Of a stretch of DNA of 64,000 nucleotides, positions 43,123 through 52,035 are shown piece after piece. The DNA is taken from NCBI RefSeq assembly GCF_042140245.1, contig NZ_CP159483.1, positions 3,410,001 through 3,474,000 on the forward strand. Direction: 5' to 3'. Source of the DNA: MH13 sp042140245 (lineage in GTDB: Bacteria > Pseudomonadota > Alphaproteobacteria > Rhizobiales > MH13). The position numbers and the translations under genes were made by a program. Positions within the stretch are counted from its first letter, which is position 1, and every line of letters begins with the position of its first letter. The notes below the pieces were generated by a model. That model worked only from the letters and a program-made list of their open reading frames with translations. It was not told the DNA's origin and did no database searches.

Positions 43123-43677
43123 TTAGAGCGTTGATTCCACTTGATAATACTCTTCGGCTGGAACCATCGGGTCCTCATCCGGCCAGTTCTCAATATGGTC
43201 TTCAAGATCGGCCAACTCGACCTCATCTTCGCTGATCACCCGGCCAGCGACCGAGATTCGGGCCACTTCCACGGTTTCTTGCGTGCCTGATACAAGCGGG
43301 TGCCACCATGCCAATCCCTCGCCATTGGCGATCCGTGCATAGGCGCAGGTTGGTGGCAGCCAAGCGGAGTTTCGCGCCATTTCCGGCGTGATCGCCAGGC
43401 AATCAGGCACTTTGGCGAAGCGGTTGGGGTAATCCTTACAGCGTGCCGTTTTGCCATCAAGCAGTGCGCAGCCGACACAGGTGAACGCGATGGCGCCGCT
43501 GTCAATGTCTTCCAGCTTGGACAGGCAGCACCGCCCGCAGCCATCGCACAGGCTTTCCCACTCTTCGCTCGACATCTCTTCAAGCGTTTTGGTCTGCCAA
43601 AACGGCAAGTCCGTCGGCGATGTTCGGGGGTCAGTTTGTTGATCCACAGCAGGGGCCTTGGCTGGCGGAAAAGTCAC
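43123..43677 (-). CDS. YcgN/UPF0260-family cysteine cluster protein
   Basis: A 184-aa cytosolic protein of the YcgN (UPF0260) family with the cysteine set CDGCGRCCLSK, TCVGCALLDGKTARCKDYPNR, VPDCLAIT and LPPTCAYARI, a zinc or iron-sulfur binding pattern. N-terminal residues 1-30 are Pro/Thr-rich and family-variable. The family is conserved in proteobacteria with no settled function. It is divergent from the penicillin-binding protein gene and is the first core gene to the right of the GTA cluster. Confidence 0.9.
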   Translation of the reverse strand: MTFPPAKAPAVDQQTDPRTSPTDLPFWQTKTLEEMSSEEWESLCDGCGRCCLSKLEDIDSGAIAFTCVGCALLDGKTARCKDYPNRFAKVPDCLAITPEMARNSAWLPPTCAYARIANGEGLAWWHPLVSGTQETVEVARISVAGRVISEDEVELADLEDHIENWPDEDPMVPAEEYYQVESTL

Positions 43678-43761
43678 AGATTGGCTTGACTTTGCTCTTT
43701 AGCAAATTCACCGCTGGCGGCCAACGCCGAGCACGCGTAAAAGATGGGCAGCGGCGTTGAC

Positions 43762-43789
43762 AACCAAGCTTGCTCTTGAGCGCTTGGTT
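43762..43789. promoter_or_regulatory. Nested hairpin in the leader of the penicillin-binding protein gene
   Basis: AACCAAGC (43762-43769) and GCTTGGTT (43782-43789) enclose a second small dyad GCTCTTGAGC. A TTGACA immediately overlaps its left edge (43758-43763). It lies 75 bp before the start at 43864 and could be an operator or leader stem; no terminator role is expected because no gene precedes it on the plus strand. Confidence 0.35.
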
Positions 43790-43863
43790 TTGCTTTGCCA
43801 TACCTTCGCGTGCCCCCTGCTTTGACACCTGTTCTAGCTGCCCGAGACGTTTGACCGCCACCG

Positions 43864-46104
43864 ATGAGCGATACACCTTCAACCCCGCCAGAGACTGAAT
43901 CCTCAGAGCCCTCAACTGCGCCGTCGCCCGACCGGCCGCAACGCCCTGCGCTCAAGCCACGCCAGGGCTTGCCGCGCCCTATTGAGATCGATGCAGCGCT
44001 GGACACAGCTCTCTTTGTCACCGGTCGTTCTTTGACCAATTTCATGTCCGGGGTGCGCCGATTTTTCGAACGCTTCCGGGTGCGCGGCATCAAGCGCATG
44101 GCGGTGGAAGTTGTCGATGAACTTGCAACCTTCGGCACCATGGGCGCGGTGCTGGCACTGATTCTCGCGCTGCCGGCCTTTGACCGCATTTCCAACGATT
44201 GGCGCGAACAAGACACATTCGCGGTCACCATTTTGGATCGTTATGGCGAAGAGATTGGGCGTCGCGGCGTTCTGCAGAACGACAGTGTGCCGCTTTCAGA
44301 GATGCCCGATCATCTGATCCAGGCGACACTCGCCACCGAAGATCGGCGGTTTTACTCCCATTTCGGTATCGATGTTATCGGCACAACTCGCGCGCTGCTT
44401 GAAAATGTGCGTGCGCAGGGCGTTGTGCAGGGCGGCTCGTCGATCACGCAGCAGTTGGCCAAGAACCTGTTCCTCTCCAACGAGCGCACCCTGATGCGCA
44501 AGATCACCGAGGCGTTCTTAGCGCTGTGGTTGGAGATCAATCTCACCAAGGATGATATTCTCAAGCTCTATCTTGATCGCGCCTATATGGGCGGCGGCGC
44601 CTTTGGTGTGGTGGCTGCTGCAGAGTTCTACTTCGATAAAGATGTGCGCGACATCACGCTGGCAGAGTCAGCCATGCTGGCGGGTCTTTATAAAGCCCCA
44701 GCTGGCTACGCGCCGCACCTTAATCTCGCTGCGGCACGCCTGCGCGCCAGTGAAGTGCTTTCCAACATGGTGGAAGCTGGCTTTTTGACCGAAGGCCAGG
44801 TGCTGTTCTCGCGGCTCAACCCGGCATCGGCGGTTCCGCGCGATGCGCTGTCTGCACCCAACCATTTCCTGGATTGGGTGTTCGAAGAGGTGCGCGAGAT
44901 CGCCCCACCAGGCCAGCGGGTACTGGTCGTGCGCTCCACCCTCGATAGCCGCCTGCAAACGGGTGCGGAACGAGCGGTCCTCAACAATCTGGCTGAATCC
45001 GGCCGCGCCTACCGCGTGCGCGAAGCGGCTGCGGTTCTGATGGAAAACGACGGCGCCGTGCGCGCCATGGTGGGTGGCCGCGACTATGGTCAAAGCCAGT
45101 TCAACCGTGCCGTGCACGCTCTGCGTCAGCCTGGGTCGTCGTTCAAAGTGTTCGTCTACGCCACCGCGCTTGAGAATGGCTACACGCCCAACTCCATCGT
45201 GGTCGATGCGCCGATCACGATAGGCGGCTGGAGCCCGCGCAACTATGGGCGCAGCTATCGTGGCCGTGTGACCCTAACAACGGCCCTCGCCCGCTCCATC
45301 AACACAGTGCCAGTGCGATTGGCCGAAGCGATGGGCCGCGATCTCATTGTTGAGACAGCCTATGATATGGGCATCCGCTCAGAGCTTCCAATCACCCGCC
45401 CCTTGCCACTTGGCGTGGCTGAGGTGACGCCTTTGGACATGGCCAGCGCTTACGCCTCGCTCGGCAATGGTGGCTATCGCGCCAGCGGCTATGCGGTGAT
45501 GGAGATGCGCACGCTTGATGGCGAACTGGTCTACGATCGTTCCGTGGATGGGCCTGCTGCGCCACGGATTCTCTCTGCGGATGCGGTCGGCGGTATGAAC
45601 CGTATGCTGCATCAGGTGATTGAGGCAGGCACGGCGCGCCGGGCACAGTTGCCGGGCATTTCCGCAGCCGGCAAGACAGGTACCACACAAGCTTATCGAG
45701 ACGCCTGGTTCATCGGCTACACCGGTCGCTACACGGCAAGCGTCTGGTACGGCAATGATGATTTCACCTCCACGGCCAATCTCACAGGTGGTCGTCTGCC
45801 AGCTATGACGTGGCAATCGATCATGGAATTGGCGCACCGCGACAGCCAAGCACCCTTGCTTCCCGGCGTCGACGAGGCTGTGCGCGATGATGTGGAGCTG
45901 GTAACCGCACGCGATGCCTCTGAGCATGGCCCCATTCAAGCCAGCGATCTCAGCGAAGGTCTGATGCTGACCTTGCAAGGCGTCGCAAACAGGTTTGACC
46001 CCACCAACACGCGTGAGCTGCGCTCATCGTTTGCTATCGATGCGCTGGGCACCTCGGATACATCGATCGCGCCTGATGACCTTCGGGTTGAGCAGGCGAA
46101 TTAG
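43864..46104 (+). CDS. Class A penicillin-binding protein (PBP1-type)
   Basis: A 746-aa bifunctional murein synthase. After a Pro-rich cytoplasmic tail (1-85) there is one membrane helix (about 90-112), a GT51 glycosyltransferase domain with catalytic Glu159 (ATEDRRFYSHFGID) and GGSSITQQLAKNL, and a transpeptidase domain with SSFK (Ser425, Lys428), SIN (478-480) and KTG (604-606). All catalytic motifs are intact. It polymerises and cross-links peptidoglycan. It is followed within 8 bp by DUF1214 and DUF1254 genes, a gene order recalled from rhizobia. Confidence 0.93.
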   Translation: MSDTPSTPPETESSEPSTAPSPDRPQRPALKPRQGLPRPIEIDAALDTALFVTGRSLTNFMSGVRRFFERFRVRGIKRMAVEVVDELATFGTMGAVLALILALPAFDRISNDWREQDTFAVTILDRYGEEIGRRGVLQNDSVPLSEMPDHLIQATLATEDRRFYSHFGIDVIGTTRALLENVRAQGVVQGGSSITQQLAKNLFLSNERTLMRKITEAFLALWLEINLTKDDILKLYLDRAYMGGGAFGVVAAAEFYFDKDVRDITLAESAMLAGLYKAPAGYAPHLNLAAARLRASEVLSNMVEAGFLTEGQVLFSRLNPASAVPRDALSAPNHFLDWVFEEVREIAPPGQRVLVVRSTLDSRLQTGAERAVLNNLAESGRAYRVREAAAVLMENDGAVRAMVGGRDYGQSQFNRAVHALRQPGSSFKVFVYATALENGYTPNSIVVDAPITIGGWSPRNYGRSYRGRVTLTTALARSINTVPVRLAEAMGRDLIVETAYDMGIRSELPITRPLPLGVAEVTPLDMASAYASLGNGGYRASGYAVMEMRTLDGELVYDRSVDGPAAPRILSADAVGGMNRMLHQVIEAGTARRAQLPGISAAGKTGTTQAYRDAWFIGYTGRYTASVWYGNDDFTSTANLTGGRLPAMTWQSIMELAHRDSQAPLLPGVDEAVRDDVELVTARDASEHGPIQASDLSEGLMLTLQGVANRFDPTNTRELRSSFAIDALGTSDTSIAPDDLRVEQAN

Positions 46105-46111
46105 ATCCAGA

Positions 46112-46717
46112 ATGGCGCGTTTGTTGTGGCTCTTGTCGATGGCGTTGACCGCCGTTGTTGCAGGCACCGTGAGTGCCATTTACGCCACCCAAACGTTGCG
46201 GCCCACCGGTACGTTGCACATTGGGCCATGGGAAGCTGTGCGTGCCGTCGGCGATGCTGCGGCTGACCCTTATGCCCACGCCTATATCGCCTCTTCCGGC
46301 CAGCTTCCGCCCGGTAGCGCGGAGGGTATGCGCTTTGTGGCGCTTGAATCCCATGCCGACCAGGCCCTGCTGCCCAACTGCTCTATTATCGTCTCTGGAT
46401 TCGTTGAAATCGCCCGCCTTTGGACGCTGTCCTTGGCGCAGGCCAGTGGTGCGACGCTGGAACTGGGTGAGACGCAGTCCGGGGCTACAGCGCGCTTAGC
46501 GCTTCACAGCCAAGATATTGTCTACAATGCCGATGGTAGCTTTTCACTGACCATCGGTCCGAGCCCTGATGCGCCCAATTCCATTTTGGTGCGCTCAGGC
46601 CTGCCGATCAGCCTGGTGCTTCACGTCTACGACGGCGCAATCACCTCTGTTCCAGAAAGCGGCGAGGCCTCTCTTCCCACCATCTCTGTTGGGTCGACCG
46701 GCCCTGGGTGCGGCTGA
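46112..46717 (+). CDS. DUF1214 domain protein, membrane anchored
   Basis: A 201-aa protein with an N-terminal helix (about 3-24) and a periplasmic beta-rich domain. GPWEAVRAVGDAAADPYAHAYIA and the C-terminal PISLVLHVYDGAI match DUF1214. The frame is open from 45995 inside the PBP gene, but the ATG at 46112, 8 bp after the PBP stop, is the sensible start. Its stop overlaps the next start (TGATG). DUF1214 and DUF1254 normally occur together; here they are on separate, coupled genes downstream of a murein synthase. Function unknown. Confidence 0.85.
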   Translation: MARLLWLLSMALTAVVAGTVSAIYATQTLRPTGTLHIGPWEAVRAVGDAAADPYAHAYIASSGQLPPGSAEGMRFVALESHADQALLPNCSIIVSGFVEIARLWTLSLAQASGATLELGETQSGATARLALHSQDIVYNADGSFSLTIGPSPDAPNSILVRSGLPISLVLHVYDGAITSVPESGEASLPTISVGSTGPGCG

Positions 46718-47454
46718 TGAGTGATATCGATTTTCTGCTGCCCAAAGCTCGCACACGCCCCACCTTGCGCAAAGTTGCAAGCGCGCTGGGTCTTTGGCTT
46801 GCGCTAACGCTGCTCGCGACACTGGTGGTGCACTTTGTGATCGTTTTTGCGCTGCCATCGATTGGTCGCGGGGTGTTGATCGATGAGGTTATCCCAGCCG
46901 GACAGTCCGCGCCTCGTCTTTACACTGGCCAAGCCGGTGAACCACGCCCCAGTTTTCGGTACGCCGATGATCGCATGGACAGCGTCTATTGCAGCTTTGA
47001 TCTGCGCGACGGTGCCGTGCGGGTTGCTGGCAACTTGGACGTGCCCTTTTGGTCGATCTCAGTGCACACGCTCAGCGGCCTGGTTGTTGGCTCGGTCAAC
47101 CACAACGCGGCTTCTGGCGGTGGTTTGGAACTGCTGGTGATGCGACCCGCACTTGCTCGCGATCTTTCAGCTGCCGGGGCGCAATTGCCACGCGATGCAC
47201 TGGTGGTGGAGATGGACGGACCGTTGGGAGTGGTGCGGATCAGTGGCCTTGCCACTTACAATGCGCTGCGCCCGGCCCTGCGCGATCAGCTGGCGCAAAT
47301 GCAGTGCTCGCTGGCGACCTTTACTTTTGCCGAGCCTGAGATCGATGATGATGGTTCGCAAACACCGCGAGGCCCAGCCACACCCTCTGGTCCGCCCAGC
47401 GTGCCGCAACCTGTGGTGCGGCCCGACCTGGAAGAGGCGGGTGGTGAGCAATAG
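46717..47454 (+). CDS. DUF1254 domain protein, membrane anchored
   Basis: A 245-aa protein: membrane helix at about 22-46, then a periplasmic domain with QPRLYT/AGEPRPSFRYADDRMDSVYCSFDLRDGA-like features (SVYCSFDL, FWSISVHTLSG, GPLGVVRISGLATYNALRP) and an acidic, Pro-rich C-terminal tail (about 205-245). The fold assignment to DUF1254 is by these blocks and by its DUF1214 partner. The ATG at 46717 overlaps the previous stop by one base. Confidence 0.82.
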   Translation: MSDIDFLLPKARTRPTLRKVASALGLWLALTLLATLVVHFVIVFALPSIGRGVLIDEVIPAGQSAPRLYTGQAGEPRPSFRYADDRMDSVYCSFDLRDGAVRVAGNLDVPFWSISVHTLSGLVVGSVNHNAASGGGLELLVMRPALARDLSAAGAQLPRDALVVEMDGPLGVVRISGLATYNALRPALRDQLAQMQCSLATFTFAEPEIDDDGSQTPRGPATPSGPPSVPQPVVRPDLEEAGGEQ

Positions 47455-47461
47455 CGTCTGG

Positions 47462-47480
47462 GAGACAGTTGGCCTGTCTC
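47462..47480 (+). terminator. Hairpin after the DUF1254 gene
   Basis: GAGACAG, loop TTGGC, CTGTCTC: a perfect 7-bp stem beginning 8 bp after the DUF1254 stop and placed between convergent genes. There is no good T run after it, so termination strength is uncertain. Confidence 0.45.
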
Positions 47481-47558
47481 AAGTGTCTGCACAAAAACAA
47501 TGGGACAATGGCTCCTCGGCACAAGGCCCCGGACAACTCTTGCGATCACGAGGATGCT

Positions 47559-48338
47559 TCAAGCCTTGGCCACGATCTCCAACAGATCGACCATTTGACC
47601 GGGATGGCTGATGGGGGCCTGCTCAAGGTCCACCGCAATTGCATTTTGGATCAAGGCTTCAAGCGCGTTGAGACGCTCAATGGTTTGCCCTGCCAAGCGC
47701 GAGGGCGTTTGGATCATCAATCGATCCACCGCATAGCGATAGGCATACAGCCGGAAAAGCATGGCCCGCTTCACCCACGCCATCTGGCGCTGGTTCTCCG
47801 CCACACGGCCATGGGCAGCTGCCAGCTCTGAAGCGCCAATATCCGGCAGGCCAAAAGCGGCGTTGATACGTTGTTCATCGGCGATGCGAACGCGCGCAAC
47901 GTAAGCCATGTAAGGCTCAATTGCAGCCATATCCTTCACCGCATCGTCCATGATACGGGCGTAGCGCGCATCACTGGAACGGTAACGCTCACCCGACAGC
48001 ATGGCCGAGTAGCGCTCAGGGCTGAGCACCAGATCCAGACGCCGGATGATCTGCGCACGCTGCAGCTCAGCAGCCGTACGACCAATCCAATCATGGGAGT
48101 GAGTTGGCACGACCAAGGTCCAGCCAAGGTTGCGCAGGGTGCGCTCATCATCGGTGTAGTTGAAGTGTGAAACAGGTTCGCCAGCGCTGTAGGTCGAGAC
48201 CATACCAACGACGGGCAGAACACTGTCATTGATGACATTGGGGCGCTGCCTGCCAAAATCACCTGTTTGGGCGCAACCGGCCAGTATCAGCGCGCATGCA
48301 GCAGCGATGAGAGCTTTGCCTGAAAGGAAACGGCCCAT
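47559..48338 (-). CDS. Lipoprotein of unknown function
   Basis: A 259-aa protein with a lipoprotein signal peptide (MGRFLSGKALIAAACALILAGC written here only in part: lipobox LAGC at about 19-22). The mature part is helical: RQRPNVINDSVLPVVGM, LVVPTHSHDWIGRTAAELQRA, then a long helical region with a Tyr-rich segment (MLFRLYAYRYAVDRLM). The frame is open to 48566, but the start at 48338 gives the signal peptide directly; an ATG at 48365 also exists. I do not recognise the family by name. It is probably cotranscribed with the small gene upstream, 10 bp away. Confidence 0.75.
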   Translation of the reverse strand: MGRFLSGKALIAAACALILAGCAQTGDFGRQRPNVINDSVLPVVGMVSTYSAGEPVSHFNYTDDERTLRNLGWTLVVPTHSHDWIGRTAAELQRAQIIRRLDLVLSPERYSAMLSGERYRSSDARYARIMDDAVKDMAAIEPYMAYVARVRIADEQRINAAFGLPDIGASELAAAHGRVAENQRQMAWVKRAMLFRLYAYRYAVDRLMIQTPSRLAGQTIERLNALEALIQNAIAVDLEQAPISHPGQMVDLLEIVAKA

Positions 48339-48348
48339 CGGCCCTCGG

Positions 48349-48570
48349 CTAGCCTTGCGTTCCATTGCGGACGATCTGCACACCGGTGAACAGCACAATC
48401 TGCGCTTGATGATCTTTGGGCAGTGGACTTTGCGATGGACGATCAACAGGGGGCAGCGGCACCACATTGCTTGCCGTTTTGGTGGCTCGGCGCGCGCGTG
48501 CATCAGCGTTGACGGCCTTGTTGAGGCCGCGCTGTTGACGTGAGCTGCGTTGTTGGCTGCGGTCACCCAT
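48349..48570 (-). CDS. Small hypothetical protein
   Basis: A 73-aa basic protein: a polar Arg/Gln-rich N-terminal half (GDRSQQRSSRQQRGLNKAV), VVPLPPVDRPSQ in the middle and a hydrophobic C-terminal motif KDHQAQIVLFTGVQIVRN. The last block looks conserved-protein-like rather than random. The ATG at 48570 is chosen; 48609 and 48621 are also in frame. It lies 10 bp before the lipoprotein start on the same strand and is divergent from the DUF2336 gene. Coding status is probable, not certain. Confidence 0.5.
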   Translation of the reverse strand: MGDRSQQRSSRQQRGLNKAVNADARARRATKTASNVVPLPPVDRPSQSPLPKDHQAQIVLFTGVQIVRNGTQG

Positions 48571-48683
48571 GGATTTCAGTTGCCCTATAGAAACAGGCCC
48601 TTTGCGCATCGTTTGGTGCAAGGATGGTGAGCCGAATCAGCCCACGCCTCGCCTCGTGTTGGGGCATTAAGAAAGTGGCAAGG

Positions 48684-48699
48684 TTAATCCTTTGCTAAC
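48684..48699 (+). promoter_or_regulatory. CtrA-like box before the DUF2336 gene
   Basis: TTAATCCTTTGCTAAC fits TTAA-N7-TTAAC with one mismatch (C for T at the second half-site), 41 bp upstream of the start at 48740. CtrA is the alphaproteobacterial cell-cycle regulator. A single imperfect match is weak evidence. Confidence 0.35.
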
Positions 48700-48739
48700 G
48701 GAGTTTTGGCACAAGAAAGCTCTTCTTTTCCGCGGCAAC

Positions 48740-50014
48740 ATGACGAGACCATCTATGGCGCACCTTCCAACGTTTGGAGATAGGCCCGACACGGCAGACA
48801 AAGCCGATGGGCCGAGTGCAGGTGCTAGCAGGGTTGCCGACACAGACAATGCTGCAGATGCCGTTCTTGCGCTTTCCAGCAACAGTCCGTCACCTGCCGC
48901 AAATGCCTCAAAACCGCTGGCGGGTATCAAGCTGATGGGGGCAGTTTCCACGCTCCTGGCGCTCACCCCGCGTGGTCGCTCTGAAGAGCTGGCCCGGCTG
49001 ACGGCTCTCGCCCACGGCTATATTGGGATCGCCAGCGAGGAAGAGCTGGTGGCGCTGGCCAAGGCCGTCGCAAGCCGGGAGGACGTTAACAGCGGTCTGG
49101 CAGATCGCTTGGCGCGCGCTAGTGAGCGCGCCGCCCACACCCTTATTCGCGCCAATCGGTTGGGTGATGAAACCATTGCCTACTTCCTGGAAACAGGCAG
49201 CGAGGAAATCCGTGCCCTGATTGCGCGTCACCACACACTGCACGGCAAACACGTTACCATGCTGGTTGCCGATGGAAGCGGGCCGGTGTTGCAAGCACTG
49301 CTCGACAATCGGCAAACCGAGTTTAGCGCCGATGCGCAGAAGCTGGTGGAGCGTGGCGTGGCCAATGCCGCCAAAACAGCAGCTGAAAAACAAGAAGAGC
49401 CGGACATAGCAGCGCCCGCACGCCCAGCTTATCCAACCGGCACCGCCGATCCACGCCGCAGCGCGCAGGATTTTGCCAATCTTGATAGTGCCGGTCGCCG
49501 GGCGGTCATGCGACGCCTGGCTGAAGATCGCCCGGGAACGGTGAGCCTTCAGCAAGCCCGCAAAGCACTCGACCCAACGCGCAATGATGCCGATCTGGCC
49601 TTCCTGACCGTCATTGCGCTGCGTGACTCATCAAAGCTCGCCGATCTGTTTGCTGAAACGCTGAACCTGGACCGCACTCTTGTTGGCAAACTGCTTGATG
49701 AGGCTGACGGCGATGCGCTGTTGGTGCTTGCACGGGCATCTGGGCTTTCGTCCACCGCATTTGCGCGCATGCTGATCCTGGGCAAAACCGGCCTGACCGG
49801 AAGTCCACGCGACACCTTTGCCCTGGTCGATCGTTTCAATGCGATGCCGGAGGCAAGCGCGCGGATGATTGTCGGCGCGATGCGCGGTGAAACGCCAAAA
49901 ACGGTTGCGTCTGCTGCCGGCTCTGAGCCCTCTGCGCGCCCGCAAACCCGCTCGATCATGTCGCTGGCTGACCGCACTGCGATGATCGAAGAGAAGCTGC
50001 GCAACGCAGGCTAG
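48740..50014 (+). CDS. DUF2336 domain protein
   Basis: A 424-aa soluble protein. An acidic, Ala/Asp-rich N-terminus (to about 55) is followed by repeated helical hairpins of HEAT-like type (SEEELVALAKAVASREDV, RLARASERAAHTLIRANRLGDETIAYFLETGSEEIRALIARH), a variable linker and a second helical part (PTRNDADLAFLTVIALRDS, EADGDALLVLARASGLSS), matching DUF2336 of alphaproteobacteria. The frame opens at a TTG at 48692; the ATG at 48740 is preferred. It converges with the DUF1491 gene. Function unknown; in some alphaproteobacteria DUF2336 proteins are linked to cell-cycle or motility regulation. Confidence 0.82.
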   Translation: MTRPSMAHLPTFGDRPDTADKADGPSAGASRVADTDNAADAVLALSSNSPSPAANASKPLAGIKLMGAVSTLLALTPRGRSEELARLTALAHGYIGIASEEELVALAKAVASREDVNSGLADRLARASERAAHTLIRANRLGDETIAYFLETGSEEIRALIARHHTLHGKHVTMLVADGSGPVLQALLDNRQTEFSADAQKLVERGVANAAKTAAEKQEEPDIAAPARPAYPTGTADPRRSAQDFANLDSAGRRAVMRRLAEDRPGTVSLQQARKALDPTRNDADLAFLTVIALRDSSKLADLFAETLNLDRTLVGKLLDEADGDALLVLARASGLSSTAFARMLILGKTGLTGSPRDTFALVDRFNAMPEASARMIVGAMRGETPKTVASAAGSEPSARPQTRSIMSLADRTAMIEEKLRNAG

Positions 50015-50376
50015 TTGGCCACCACTGGCACGAAGGCACGCATGTGGCGGTCTTCAATGTCCACCACCCAAACATCGGGATCAAACCGCATTTGGCGCTG
50101 CAAGGCCTCATCGGCAGCGGCGCGCGTTGGTTCTGGCTCCAAGGGGATCACCGCGAACAGGCGGTTGCCGGTTAGAGCTGCGTCGGCTGGTAGAGGCTCA
50201 TCGTCCATTTGTGGCGGCGCCGGTCCGTAAAGAGCGACCTCGCCTTCCAGCCCATCAACAAGCACAAAAATGGCGCCCGCTGTGTTGTCCCCCCGACGCG
50301 CGACGGTGGCATAAGCGCCCTCGCCTTCCACGCGCCGAACCAGCGCGCTGACGACAAAATCACTCGTCAGGCGCAT
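50011..50376 (-). CDS. DUF1491 family protein
   Basis: A 121-aa cytosolic protein of family DUF1491: MRLTSDFVVSALVRRVEGEG, NTAGAIFVLVDGLEGEVALYGPAPP and RQMRFDPDVWVVDIEDR. The start at 50376 overlaps the pssA stop by 17 bp; the longer frame to 50484 is a shadow of pssA. Function unknown; translational coupling to pssA is likely. Confidence 0.88.
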   Translation of the reverse strand: MRLTSDFVVSALVRRVEGEGAYATVARRGDNTAGAIFVLVDGLEGEVALYGPAPPQMDDEPLPADAALTGNRLFAVIPLEPEPTRAAADEALQRQMRFDPDVWVVDIEDRHMRAFVPVVAN

Positions 50377-51202
50377 CGGTAAGAGCCGATATGGTTTTTT
50401 TGGCCTTGGCATCGAGTTTGCGGGCGTACCAAACGCCCAAGGGCAGAGCTGCCAAGTAAACAAAGGAGAGGCCAATGAGCACATGCCATGTGAAGGCCAC
50501 CAGCAGCGCGGTTCCAGCTGCCATGGCCACCATCAATGGCAGCACGCTGTCAGAGGGAAGACGCGCGCCCAACCGCTTGCCAGAAAACGTTGGCAGCGAC
50601 GACACCATCAACAAGCCGATAACCACGATGTAGGCAGCCACCAGAAGCGGTGAGCCGGTGAGCCAGTTGCCACCGAGCAGCGCAAAGTACATCGGCAGAA
50701 GAGCCAATAGAGCACCGGCTGGTGCCGGGACACCGACAAAAAAGTCAGCCTTATGGTCTGGACCTTCAACATCCAAGGCCGCGTTAAAACGTGCCAGCCG
50801 GAGCCCTGCACAGATGGCGTAAAGCAGGGCTGCAATCCACCCGAGATTGTCGATGGCCGAAAGCGATGACTGGTAAAGGATCAGCGCAGGCGCCACGCCG
50901 AAATTCACAAAATCAGTAAGCGAATCCAGTTCCGCGCCAAACCGGCTCGTGCCCTTCAGCATGCGCGCCAACCGGCCATCCAAGGCATCAAGGAACGCGG
51001 CCAGAAGGATCGCCATCATGGCCAGTTCCAGCCGCCCTTCCAGCGCCAATCGGATGGCTGTCAGTCCAGAGCATAGCGCCAACAGCGTGACCATATTGGG
51101 CAACACCATGCGCAACGGCACTCGGTTCAACCGACGCCAACGCCGCCCACGCTTAGACCCTGGCTTTCCGCCGGGCTCAAAATCTTGGAACAACCCACTC
51201 AT
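50360..51202 (-). CDS. pssA: CDP-diacylglycerol--serine O-phosphatidyltransferase
   Basis: A 280-aa membrane enzyme with the CDP-alcohol phosphotransferase signature: DALDGRLARMLKGTSRFG followed by AELDSLTDFVNFG, giving the D-x2-DG-x2-AR-x8-G-x3-D-x3-D pattern near residues 83-105. Seven or eight hydrophobic helices follow. It makes phosphatidylserine from CDP-diacylglycerol and serine. The gene lies 48 bp after psd, the next enzyme, so the pair is the phosphatidylethanolamine branch. The start at 51202 (MSGLFQDFEPGG) is preferred over 51238. Confidence 0.94.
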   Translation of the reverse strand: MSGLFQDFEPGGKPGSKRGRRWRRLNRVPLRMVLPNMVTLLALCSGLTAIRLALEGRLELAMMAILLAAFLDALDGRLARMLKGTSRFGAELDSLTDFVNFGVAPALILYQSSLSAIDNLGWIAALLYAICAGLRLARFNAALDVEGPDHKADFFVGVPAPAGALLALLPMYFALLGGNWLTGSPLLVAAYIVVIGLLMVSSLPTFSGKRLGARLPSDSVLPLMVAMAAGTALLVAFTWHVLIGLSFVYLAALPLGVWYARKLDAKAKKTISALTDAPDE

Positions 51203-51250
51203 GTATGAGTCACAGCATCTATTCCTGCTCTGGCGCAAGCGCCAACCGCA

Positions 51251-51952
51251 TTAGCTCGTCCGGTGAAAGCGTTCGCCAGAGGACGTTTGTCCAAACCGTG
51301 CAATCACGGTTTCACCGGCAAGGGTGCGCTGGTCCATGGCCACGTCTACCTTGGCACCCTCCGGCAGATAAACGTCGACACGGCTTCCGAAACGGATCAT
51401 GCCGATGCGCTCACCGGCTGTCACACTGTCGCCTTCGGCGCTCCACGCCAAGATGCGCCGCGCGACCAATCCTGCGATCTGCACGGCGGCCAAAGGACCG
51501 TGCGGGGTGTTGAACACGAAACCATTGCGCTCATTTTTCTCGCTCGCCTTGTCGAGATCGGCGTTGAAAAACGCCCCCTCCTTGTAGGCAACCTTGGTGA
51601 TGGAACCCGACACGGGCGCCCTGTTCACATGCACATCGAACACGTTCATGAAAATGCCCACCATGCGCATTGGCTGATCACCAAGGCCGAGCTCTGGCGG
51701 TGGCGCACGGTGGCCGACAAAGCATACGCGTCCATCGGCAGGGCTTATCACCAAGCTATCATCAACCGGCGTAACCCGTGCAGGATCGCGGAAAAAGAGG
51801 ATGCACCAGATCGTGAGGCCCACACCGATCCAGAACAGGCTGACCGACAAAAAGCCGAGTGCCACCGACGCAAGCGCGAAGAGGCCGATAAACGGATAGC
51901 CCGCCGGGTTGATTGGCGGGATGGCGGTGCGGATCGATTGGGCAATGCTCAT
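51251..51952 (-). CDS. psd: Phosphatidylserine decarboxylase proenzyme
   Basis: A 233-aa protein, the short archaeal/alphaproteobacterial type. Two N-terminal membrane helices (about 20-55) precede the catalytic domain (VISPADGRVCFVG, IFMNVFDVHVNRAPVSG). The self-cleavage site is the Gly-Ser pair in RFGSRVDVYLP; Ser190 becomes the pyruvoyl group of the small subunit. The product decarboxylates phosphatidylserine to phosphatidylethanolamine. It is the first gene of the psd-pssA-DUF1491 series. Confidence 0.95.
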   Translation of the reverse strand: MSIAQSIRTAIPPINPAGYPFIGLFALASVALGFLSVSLFWIGVGLTIWCILFFRDPARVTPVDDSLVISPADGRVCFVGHRAPPPELGLGDQPMRMVGIFMNVFDVHVNRAPVSGSITKVAYKEGAFFNADLDKASEKNERNGFVFNTPHGPLAAVQIAGLVARRILAWSAEGDSVTAGERIGMIRFGSRVDVYLPEGAKVDVAMDQRTLAGETVIARFGQTSSGERFHRTS

Positions 51953-52035
51953 GAAGGGTTGAAACTCATTAGAACAGGGGGATTGCCGGTCCTACCGGGT
52001 TCGCTCGCCCCTGTCGAGAAAACTGCGATATAGGC

